Shown here: positions 7,637 to 14,483 of the stretch, piece after piece
Layout of the letters: each line of letters opens with the position of its first letter
Numbering within the stretch: the stretch's first letter is position 1
Origin: Bin80 sp965209015
Lineage (GTDB): Bacteria > Bacteroidota > Rhodothermia > Rhodothermales > Bin80
DNA: 64,000 nt
Assembly: GCA_965209015.1 (NCBI GenBank)
Contig: OZ242367.1
Location: 1,178,001-1,242,000, forward strand
Reading direction: 5' to 3'
Notes under the pieces: generated by a model
Told to the model about the DNA's origin: nothing
Database searches by the model: none
Seen by the model: only the letters and a program-made list of their open reading frames with translations
Position numbers and translations under genes: made by a program

Positions 7637-8953
7637 ATGGCAGGATTTGCCGATAGTTTACGCAGTATCTGGAAGATTGAAGAGTTGCGGAAGCGCATCC
7701 TCTACACCCTTGGTATCCTGATTGTTTATCGTGTGGGTGCCTATGTATCTCTACCTGGTATTGATGCGGCGGCGCTCACAAATGCGTTTGCTCAGGGAGA
7801 CCCCAATAATCTCTTTGGCTTTTTCAATCTCTTTGTTGGGGGGGCCTTCTTACAGGCAGGTGTATTTGCGCTGGGAATTATGCCCTACATTACGGCTTCA
7901 ATCATTATCCAGTTGTTGGGTGCGGCGGTTCCTTATTTCCAAAAACTTCAGCGTGAAGGTGAGGAGGGGCGTCGCAAAATCACTCAATTGACTCGTTATG
8001 GTACTGCGGGAATTACCATGCTACAGTCAATTGGTTACAGCCTTTTTTTGTGGGGAACGGTTCCAACTGCGATCGTGATTTCTCAGGGGTTCTTTATGGT
8101 CTCAACTGTGATCGTGTTAACCGCCGGTACGATGTTCGTCATGTGGCTTGGGGAACGAATCACTGAAAGTGGGATTGGCAATGGAATCTCACTCATCATC
8201 ACGGTTGGGATCATTGCATTTTTACCTCAGGCATTTATCAATGAGGTACGTCAGTCTGCAAACATATTTCTTGTGATTTTTGAGATAGGTGTCTTGGTAG
8301 TTGTGACTGCATTTGTTGTTTTGATGACGCAGGGTACCCGGAGGATTCCGGTACAGTATGCGAAGCGTGTGGTGGGGCGTAAAGTTTATGGAGGAACGAC
8401 ACAGTATTTGCCTGTGCGGGTCAATGCTGCGGGAGTGATGCCGATTATTTTTGCTCAGTCCATCATGTTTGTACCTGGCACGATTGCTCAGTTTGCTCCG
8501 AACAATGAGTTTATGCAGCGCTTTGGCGCCTTGTTTTTGGACTTTACAAGTTGGGGGTATTCCATTATTTTCTTTTTCGTGTGTGTATTCTTTACGTACT
8601 TTTACACTGCGATCGCCGTCAATCCGAAGGAGATGGCAGATACCATGAAACGTCAGGGAGGATTTATTCCAGGCATTCGACCGGGAAAGCAGACAAGTGA
8701 ATTCATTGATACAATCTTGACTCGTGTCACTTTGCCTGGATCATTGTTTATTGGGTTTGCGGCCATTCTCCCCGCATTCGCGGTTCAGCTTGGTTTGACC
8801 GAAACACAGCAGTTTGCTCAATTTTTTGGAGGGACTAGCTTATTGATCATGGTTGGTGTTACGTTGGATACATTAAAGCAGGTTGAGAGTCATCTATTAA
8901 TGCGCCACTATGATGGATTTATGAAGAGTGGTCGCATGCGAGGTCGAACTTAA
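7637..8953 (+). CDS. secY: Protein translocase subunit SecY
   Basis: 438 residues with ten predictable membrane segments, the expected number. The first helix region (RKRILYTLGILIVYRVGAYV), the LGIMPYITASIIIQLL segment in helix 2 and the cytosolic QREGEEGRRKITQLTRYGT loop are SecY hallmarks. The loop GTRRIPVQYAKRVVGRK is the ribosome/SecA-contacting C4 region. It forms the Sec channel in the inner membrane with SecE and SecG, neither of which is in this window. Cotranscribed with the ribosomal genes, as in most bacteria. Confidence 0.98.
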   Translation: MAGFADSLRSIWKIEELRKRILYTLGILIVYRVGAYVSLPGIDAAALTNAFAQGDPNNLFGFFNLFVGGAFLQAGVFALGIMPYITASIIIQLLGAAVPYFQKLQREGEEGRRKITQLTRYGTAGITMLQSIGYSLFLWGTVPTAIVISQGFFMVSTVIVLTAGTMFVMWLGERITESGIGNGISLIITVGIIAFLPQAFINEVRQSANIFLVIFEIGVLVVVTAFVVLMTQGTRRIPVQYAKRVVGRKVYGGTTQYLPVRVNAAGVMPIIFAQSIMFVPGTIAQFAPNNEFMQRFGALFLDFTSWGYSIIFFFVCVFFTYFYTAIAVNPKEMADTMKRQGGFIPGIRPGKQTSEFIDTILTRVTLPGSLFIGFAAILPAFAVQLGLTETQQFAQFFGGTSLLIMVGVTLDTLKQVESHLLMRHYDGFMKSGRMRGRT

Positions 8954-8956
8954 TAG

Positions 8957-9778
8957 ATGGGTATGTTAAAGACTCCTCATGAAATTGTGCTCCTTCGTGA
9001 GAGTGCAGATCTGGTTGCAAGAACTTTAGCCGAAGTTTCAAAGCATATTTTCCCTGGCCAGGAAACCCTGGAGCTTGATCGGACTGCCGAAGATTTTATC
9101 CGAAGCCACGGTGCGGAGCCAGCATTCAAGGGATATTGTACGGCATCACTTTCCCCATTTCCTTATACCCTTTGCATCTCTGTGAATGACGCAGTTGTGC
9201 ATGGATTTCCAGGTAAGTATATCCTTCAAGAGGGAGATCTAGTTTCTATTGATTGTGGGGTACTGCTGAACGGTTATTTTGGTGACAGTGCCTACACTTT
9301 TGGAGTGGGAGAGATAGACTCGGAAAAGAGTCGGCTTTGTACCGCCACCTACGAGGCGCTACATTTAGGTATCTCTGCGGCCTCTCCTCATGCGACTGTG
9401 GGAGATATTGGGTATGCGGTTCAGCACCATTGTGAGTCTCAGGGACTTGGTGTTGTCCGGGAACTGGTTGGGCATGGAATCGGGAGTAAACTGCATGAGT
9501 CTCCCCAAGTCCCCAATTTTGGCCGACCGCGTCAAGGGCGTCGTCTCCGAACAGGAATGACGCTATGTGTAGAGCCGATGATCAATCTTGGAACGTCCGA
9601 GGTCGTCATTGATTCGGATGGCTGGACCGTTCGGTCAGCCGATTGCACAGCTTCGGCTCATTATGAGCATATGATTTACATTCACTCGGGTGGTTCAGAG
9701 TTATTGACCACTTATGAATATATTGAAGAACATATAACCCCTCCGTATCAGAAGATTCAAACCTTATCGTATGGCTAA
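8957..9778 (+). CDS. map: Type I methionine aminopeptidase
   Basis: 273 residues with all five expected metal ligands: Asp99 (VSIDCG), Asp110 (YFGDSAYTF), His173 (GHGIGSKLHE), Glu206 (LCVEPMIN) and Glu237 (HYEHMIY). His82 in VNDAVVHGFP is the substrate-interacting histidine. It removes initiator methionine from new proteins. The gene follows secY by 3 bases, without adk between them, and overlaps infA by 8 bases. A second ATG at 8963 is an equally plausible start. Confidence 0.97.
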   Translation: MGMLKTPHEIVLLRESADLVARTLAEVSKHIFPGQETLELDRTAEDFIRSHGAEPAFKGYCTASLSPFPYTLCISVNDAVVHGFPGKYILQEGDLVSIDCGVLLNGYFGDSAYTFGVGEIDSEKSRLCTATYEALHLGISAASPHATVGDIGYAVQHHCESQGLGVVRELVGHGIGSKLHESPQVPNFGRPRQGRRLRTGMTLCVEPMINLGTSEVVIDSDGWTVRSADCTASAHYEHMIYIHSGGSELLTTYEYIEEHITPPYQKIQTLSYG

Positions 9779-9989
9779 ACAGAAACCAATTGAACTCGAT
9801 GGCGAAGTCACAGATGCTTTGCCAAATACGCAATTCAGAGTCCGTCTTGAAAATGGGCACTCCATCTTGGGGCTCCTTGCGGGCAAGATGCGAATGTATC
9901 ACATCAAGATTCTTCCAGGTGATCGGGTAAAGGTTGAACTCTCTCCTTTTGATCTCACAAAGGGTCGGATTGTGTACCGCTACAAGTAG
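9771..9989 (+). CDS. infA: Translation initiation factor IF-1
   Basis: 72 residues, the standard IF-1 length, an OB-fold protein that occupies the A site during initiation. The stretch NTQFRVRLENGHSILGLLAG and the end KVELSPFDLTKGRIVYRYK are diagnostic. The usual HISGKMRM segment reads LLAGKMRMYHIKIL here, a small departure. The start overlaps the end of map by 8 bases. Confidence 0.97.
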   Translation: MAKQKPIELDGEVTDALPNTQFRVRLENGHSILGLLAGKMRMYHIKILPGDRVKVELSPFDLTKGRIVYRYK

Positions 9990-10038
9990 GAACCATCACA
10001 TTCGTTAAAGCGTACCACCCGACTTTGCTTTGAATATT

Positions 10039-10054
10039 TGCTAATGATTTAGCA
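10039..10054 (+). promoter_or_regulatory. Small hairpin just upstream of rpmJ
   Basis: TGCTAA and TTAGCA form a 6-bp perfect stem around a TGAT loop, ending 8 bases before the rpmJ ATG. There is no downstream U-run, so it is not an intrinsic terminator. It could shape translation of rpmJ, or be chance in an AT-rich gap of 73 bases. Confidence 0.25.
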
Positions 10055-10062
10055 TCAGAGAC

Positions 10063-10179
10063 ATGAAAGTTCGAGCTAGTATCAAAAAACGGAGTGCGGA
10101 TGACAAGATTGTCCGCAGGAAGGGACGTCTTTATATTATCAACAAAAAGAATCCGAAGCACAAGCAACGGCAGGGATAG
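10063..10179 (+). CDS. rpmJ: 50S ribosomal protein L36, zinc-independent form
   Basis: A 38-residue protein starting MKVRASIKKRSADDKIVRRK and ending NPKHKQRQG, the L36 length and pattern. The zinc-ribbon version has three cysteines and a histidine; here there is no cysteine at all, and the first position after the SA pair is Asp. It therefore cannot bind zinc in the usual way. It lies between infA and rpsM, as in related genomes. Confidence 0.96.
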   Translation: MKVRASIKKRSADDKIVRRKGRLYIINKKNPKHKQRQG

Positions 10180-10185
10180 AATTGT

Positions 10186-10566
10186 ATGCCTCGAATAGCT
10201 GGAGTTGACGTGCCGCCGAATAAGCGCGGTGAAATTGCACTTTCGTCCATTTATGGGGTGGGACGTTCTCGTGCGCAGGAAATACTGGAACGGTTGGGTC
10301 TAGATCCAAACGTTCGTCCAGAGGCTTGGACCGAAGAACAAACCAAGAAGGTTCGTCGATTAATTGAGGATCATTATGTGGTAGAAGGGCAGTTACGCTC
10401 CGAAGTTCAGATGAATGTGAAGCGGCTCATGGATATTGGCTGCTATCGAGGTCTGCGTCATCGACGCGGGCTACCTGTTCGTGGACAGAGGACACAAACA
10501 AACGCCAGAACCCGTAAGGGACGTAAGAAAACCGTGGCAGGTAAGAAAAAAGCACCACGCAAATAG
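10186..10566 (+). CDS. rpsM: 30S ribosomal protein S13
   Basis: 126 residues. The N-terminal GVDVPPNKRGEIALSSIYGV, a helix-two-turn-helix region, and the basic tail RGLPVRGQRTQTNARTRKG are S13 features. The tail contacts P-site tRNA in known ribosomes. It starts the former alpha operon group (rpsM-rpsK-rpsD-rpoA-rplQ), 6 bases after rpmJ. Confidence 0.98.
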   Translation: MPRIAGVDVPPNKRGEIALSSIYGVGRSRAQEILERLGLDPNVRPEAWTEEQTKKVRRLIEDHYVVEGQLRSEVQMNVKRLMDIGCYRGLRHRRGLPVRGQRTQTNARTRKGRKKTVAGKKKAPRK

Positions 10567-10578
10567 TTTATAACATTC

Positions 10579-10983
10579 ATGGCACAAAAGCAAGGCCGTA
10601 GAGGGCCGGGGCGTTCAGGAAAAAAGAAGGTCGTCGTTGAATCGAATGGCTTGGTTTTCATTCGTGCGACCTTCAACAATGTAATTATCACCATTACGGA
10701 TCAGTATGGGAACTGTATTTCTTGGTCTTCATCAGGAAAAGAAGGGTTCAAAGGCAGTCGTAAAAGTACGCCCTATGCTGCACAGGTTGCCTCTACGACT
10801 GCGGCAACCGAAGCAGTCAATCTAGGATTAAGGCGTGTGGATGTGTTCGTTAAGGGACCTGGCTCGGGACGAGAATCTGCTATTCGTGCATTGAACACTT
10901 CAGGTTTAGATATCACCACGATTCGCGATGTGACTCCGGTCCCACATAATGGCTGTCGTCCACCAAAGCGTCGGCGTGTCTGA
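10579..10983 (+). CDS. rpsK: 30S ribosomal protein S11
   Basis: 134 residues with a basic N-terminal extension (QGRRGPGRSGKKKVVVES), then FIRATFNNVIITITDQYGN and the C-terminal DVTPVPHNGCRPPKRRRV, both near invariant in S11. S11 forms part of the platform near the E site. Confidence 0.98.
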   Translation: MAQKQGRRGPGRSGKKKVVVESNGLVFIRATFNNVIITITDQYGNCISWSSSGKEGFKGSRKSTPYAAQVASTTAATEAVNLGLRRVDVFVKGPGSGRESAIRALNTSGLDITTIRDVTPVPHNGCRPPKRRRV

Positions 10984-11019
10984 GTCTATTATCACTACTG
11001 ATTGGAAAACCTAACGATC

Positions 11020-11622
11020 ATGGCTCGTTATAGAGGCCCTAAGCAAAAAATTGCCCGGCGGTTCAATGAACCGCTTTTCGGTCCCAGCAAATCACTTGAA
11101 CGCAAGCCCAATCCGCCGGGGCAGCACGGTCAGAAACGGCGTCGCCGCGAAAGCGAGTATGCGACACAGTTAAAAGAAAAGCAAAAGGCAAAATATATTT
11201 ATGGGGTGCTGGAGCGGCAGTTTAAAAATCTGTTTGTGAAGGCCTCTCGGAGGAAAGGGGTTACAGGTGAGAACTTATTACGATTTTTGGAGGCACGCTT
11301 GGATAATACTGTTTTCAGGTTAGGATTAGGCTCCACAAGACGACAGGCGCGGCAAATGGTTACGCATGGACACATTCTGATCAATGGTCAGGTTGTTGAT
11401 ATTCCCTCGTATCAATTACGACCGGGAGACATTGTTGCGGTACGACCGCGAAGCCGACATAATCCTGTCTTTATCGAAAATATGAAGAAAAACCGCCGCG
11501 TTTATTCGTGGCTGGAAACGGATCAACGAGCACTGAGCGGAAAATTTCTTGATTTTCCCGAGCGCTCCGATATACCGGAGAATATTCGCGAACAGTTGAT
11601 TGTGGAACTTTATTCGAAGTAG
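11020..11622 (+). CDS. rpsD: 30S ribosomal protein S4, zinc-free form
   Basis: 200 residues from ATG 11020 (MARYRGPKQKIARRF); an upstream in-frame start at 11002 would add a non-conserved MENLTI and is not favoured. The S4 RNA-binding domain (RFLEARLDNTVFRLGLGSTR then ARQMVTHGHILINGQ) is complete. There is no cysteine in the protein, so the N-terminal zinc site of some S4 proteins is absent. In E. coli S4 represses the alpha operon; whether it does so here is unknown. Confidence 0.97.
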   Translation: MARYRGPKQKIARRFNEPLFGPSKSLERKPNPPGQHGQKRRRRESEYATQLKEKQKAKYIYGVLERQFKNLFVKASRRKGVTGENLLRFLEARLDNTVFRLGLGSTRRQARQMVTHGHILINGQVVDIPSYQLRPGDIVAVRPRSRHNPVFIENMKKNRRVYSWLETDQRALSGKFLDFPERSDIPENIREQLIVELYSK

Positions 11623-11658
11623 TCGTCATCCGTCCTACTATTGAACTCAATTGCTGAT

Positions 11659-12645
11659 ATGAGCAAACACGGAATTCAAATGCCATCCGGGGTTTTGGCA
11701 CAAGAGGTAACCCCTACATTTACTCGGTTTATTATCCAACCACTTGAACGCGGTTTTGGACAGACCATTGGGAACTCTCTTCGACGAGTTCTGCTCTCTT
11801 CTCTTCAGGGTACTGTGATTACCTCGGTCAAGATTGACGGGGTACAGCACGAATTTTCTATGATTGAAGGAGTCACGGAAGATGTTTCTGATATCATTCT
11901 AAATCTGAAGGGTGTTCGGTTCCGCCCCAGAGATTATGCGAGTGGTTTCATCCATGTGGAAGTCAAAGGGCCAGGCACATGGACGGCTCGGGATATTGGC
12001 GCGGCGACCAACGATTATATTGTGTTGAATCCAGATCACCATATTGCGACTCTCTCGGGAGGCGTAGACTTTGGTGTGGAGTTGCGAGTGGAGACCGGTC
12101 GCCGGTATGTGCCTGCCAGCGAGAATAAGCGCGATGGAGATCCTATCGGATTGATTGCTCTTGATGCGGTCTATACTCCGATCAAGAGTGTCCGTGTTAC
12201 TGTCAAACCTACTCGTGTTGGGCAGCGTGTGGATTATGAGCGATTGGAGTTGGAGGTCGCTACCGATGGATCTATTGTTCCCCAGAATGCCTTGAAAGAA
12301 GCGGCTAGTATTCTCAATGATCATATCAATCCATTCATAGAATTGGAACGTGTAGAGAGCCATGTATTTGAGCCGACGGAAGTAGATTTCGACATCTTGC
12401 AAATTCGCGAGCAACTTGACCTTTCGGTTGAGACGCTACAGCTTTCCGTTCGTGCAAAGAACTGCCTGAAAGCTGCAAATATTAAAACGATTAGAGATTT
12501 GGTCACACGTGATGAGGCCACGATGTTGAAATTCCGAAACTTTGGCAAGAAATCGTTGGAAGAACTTTCAGAGGTGCTTGATGAGCGTGGACTGAGTTTT
12601 AATATGGATCTCTCACGGATTGATATTGGAGCACCAGCCTCTTGA
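11659..12645 (+). CDS. rpoA: DNA-directed RNA polymerase subunit alpha
   Basis: 328 residues from ATG 11659 (MSKHGIQMP); a TTG at 11641 would add six residues. The N-terminal dimerisation domain shows RGFGQTIGNSLRRVLLSSL, and the C-terminal domain contains LSVRAKNCLKAANIKTIRDL and FGKKSLEELSEVLDERGL, the surface that binds UP elements and activators. Sits between rpsD and rplQ, as in nearly all bacteria. Confidence 0.97.
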   Translation: MSKHGIQMPSGVLAQEVTPTFTRFIIQPLERGFGQTIGNSLRRVLLSSLQGTVITSVKIDGVQHEFSMIEGVTEDVSDIILNLKGVRFRPRDYASGFIHVEVKGPGTWTARDIGAATNDYIVLNPDHHIATLSGGVDFGVELRVETGRRYVPASENKRDGDPIGLIALDAVYTPIKSVRVTVKPTRVGQRVDYERLELEVATDGSIVPQNALKEAASILNDHINPFIELERVESHVFEPTEVDFDILQIREQLDLSVETLQLSVRAKNCLKAANIKTIRDLVTRDEATMLKFRNFGKKSLEELSEVLDERGLSFNMDLSRIDIGAPAS

Positions 12646-12657
12646 GGGGTTACCGAA

Positions 12658-13641
12658 ATGAGACATGCCAAGAAGGGATACAAGCTAGGCCGAACTGCCT
12701 CACATCGCAAGGCGACTTTAGCTGCGCTTTCGGTTGCCTTGATTCAGCATAAACAAATCTTGACCACCCTCACCAAAGCGAAAGCATTGCGGAGCTATGT
12801 TGAGCCTCTAATTACGCGCGCTCGTGTGGATACAACCCAAAATCGACGGGAGGTCTTTCGTCATTTGATGGATAAACATGCTGTGACGGAACTGTTTGGC
12901 GAAATTTCCGAGAGAGTAGGAGATCGTCCAGGTGGGTATACACGAGTCCTACGGCTTGGACAGCGCTCGGGGGATGCAGCAGAAATGGCGATCATTGAAC
13001 TTGTGGACTTTAACGAATCAGTCCCCGAAGAGCGCCAGTCCCGGCGCCGTCGTACACGTCGTGGGCGTCGCAGCAGGAGTTCCGATTCTCAACCTGATCA
13101 GGTGATTGATGCAGGTGCTGAGCCCGCTGTACAGGAAGTTGATGAGGCAAAGTCGGATGATCTTCCTGAACCAGAAAAAGCTGTGACGGAGGAAGCTGTG
13201 ACAGAAAAAATTGTAACCGAGGAAGCTGTGACCGAGGAAGCTGTGACCGAGGAAGCTGTGACCGAGGAAGCTGTGACCGAGGAAGCTGTGACCGAAGAAG
13301 CTGTGACCGAAGAAGCTGTGACCGAAGAAGCTGTGACCGAAGAAGCTGTGACCGAAGAAGCTGTGACCGAAGAAGCTGTAACCGAGGAAGCTGTGACGGA
13401 GGAAGCTGTGACGGAGGAAGTTGTGACGGAGGAAACTGTGACCGAAGAAGTTGTGATGGAGGAAACTGTAACGGATCTCGCTGAGTCTGATTCTACGAGC
13501 ACAGGAGAACCTGCATCTGATGCTATTACTCCTTCTCCCCAAGAGGACGATCCCCCTCCTGTCGAAGATGCCCTTGAATCTGATGATACTGCATCGGAAT
13601 CAGATGAATCTGAGAATGATAAGATTAAACCCTCATCATAG
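12658..13641 (+). CDS. rplQ: 50S ribosomal protein L17 with long repeat-bearing acidic tail
   Basis: 327 residues, against about 120-200 in most bacteria. Residues 1 to about 121 are ordinary L17 (MRHAKKGYKLGRTASHRKA, VEPLITRARVDT, GYTRVLRLGQRSGDAAEMA). Then comes a very basic patch (RRRRTRRGRRSR, about 127-140) and an acidic low-complexity tail of nearly 190 residues. The middle of the tail is about 20 copies of a five-residue unit AVTEE, encoded by a 15-bp DNA repeat. Acidic extensions of L17 occur in Bacteroidota; the repeat array is the unusual part. It closes the ribosomal cluster. Confidence 0.96.
   Translation: MRHAKKGYKLGRTASHRKATLAALSVALIQHKQILTTLTKAKALRSYVEPLITRARVDTTQNRREVFRHLMDKHAVTELFGEISERVGDRPGGYTRVLRLGQRSGDAAEMAIIELVDFNESVPEERQSRRRRTRRGRRSRSSDSQPDQVIDAGAEPAVQEVDEAKSDDLPEPEKAVTEEAVTEKIVTEEAVTEEAVTEEAVTEEAVTEEAVTEEAVTEEAVTEEAVTEEAVTEEAVTEEAVTEEAVTEEAVTEEVVTEETVTEEVVMEETVTDLAESDSTSTGEPASDAITPSPQEDDPPPVEDALESDDTASESDESENDKIKPSS
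13180..13479 (+). repeat. 15-bp tandem repeat (minisatellite) inside rplQ
   Basis: Twenty contiguous 15-bp units with consensus GCTGTGACCGAAGAA, each encoding AVTEE. Units 4-16 all translate to exact AVTEE; unit 2 ends in K, unit 3 starts with I, units 17-20 are degenerate (VVTEE, TVTEE, VVMEE, TVTDL). Third positions alternate between GAA/GAG and ACC/ACG in blocks, the pattern expected from repeated slippage or unequal crossing-over. Length changes by whole units keep the frame. Confidence 0.95.
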
Positions 13642-14483
13642 TTGAAAGTCTTTGATTTTCCCAATTGGTTCCACCGAGTAACCGAATGTAAATTCTGGGG
13701 TTGCCGCATGGATTGCGGTTTACTGAGGTCTTCTACCGCCGGATACAGGGCATATAATCCTCATCCATATACCTCATAGAGTCCCTTGATTCCCTTTGTA
13801 TTCAGGCGGTTCGGCATACAGAACCCGTATTGGCTCGTGAGCACGAGGTAGTTCACGCACTCATAGCATGAACCTTCCTGATTCCCTTAAATCAGATTCC
13901 TAATCCAAGCCACCTTGTTTAGGAAGATGCCGCCAGATGGAGAGCAGATCCTAAGGATCTGGGGCTACGCAAATTGGCAAGGCGAATACCTAAATTATAT
14001 TTTCTGAGCGATCAGCATCTACACATTTAGCTGAAAAGGGGCTGTTGGAAGAGGCAGAATAGAGGAAGCATCAACTGGAAGATCTACATACCAGATGACC
14101 GTAGACCAAACTCATACAGGAGGCTGATATGCGAACAGGATAGGTGGATTGGGAGAATGGCGATCCGAGTACTAGACGTAATGATCCGTCTGGGGGCAAG
14201 TGCGGAAAAGACTACAATATGCCTGCCCGGTTGCATAAGCACGGAAGCAACCGATCTTGTACTGAACGAGGAACAAAAGGAGAAAAAACAGAACGGCTCT
14301 CAATCTTAATGGAACCGCATCAGTCCCCCAACTCTACAAGGATATCTACTCAATGACGCCTTAGACGAATAGTTCTTCCCTTCAAGTACCTGAGCAAAAA
14401 ATCGTACCAACCCTTGAGAATGATCCCCGCATTACTTATTGCGTATGTACATTCAATAATTAAGGTGGAAAATTGTATTACGA
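13642..14483. other. Gene-poor interval between rplQ and rel
   Basis: About 840 bases without a convincing gene, tRNA or terminator. On the plus strand a frame from 13926 to 14309 is open except for one TAG at 14028-14030 and reads like protein in its second half (for example RMAIRVLDVMIRLGASAEKT), but it matches no family I recognise. It may be a decayed gene or chance. The rel promoter is presumably near the right end. Confidence 0.5.

Noticed and set aside
13180..13479. Regular short repeats resembling a CRISPR array
   Set aside because: The 15-bp units are contiguous with no spacers and read through in frame as part of rplQ. They are a coding tandem repeat.
13018..13709. Long open frames on the minus strand across the rplQ repeat
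   Set aside because: They exist only because the 15-bp repeat is free of stops in several frames; the products are pure low-complexity sequence and oppose a supported gene.
14144..14356. Short plus-strand frame of about 70 codons before rel
   Set aside because: No recognisable domain, charged polar composition, and an overlapping frame in the same place reads more like protein. Not supported as a gene.
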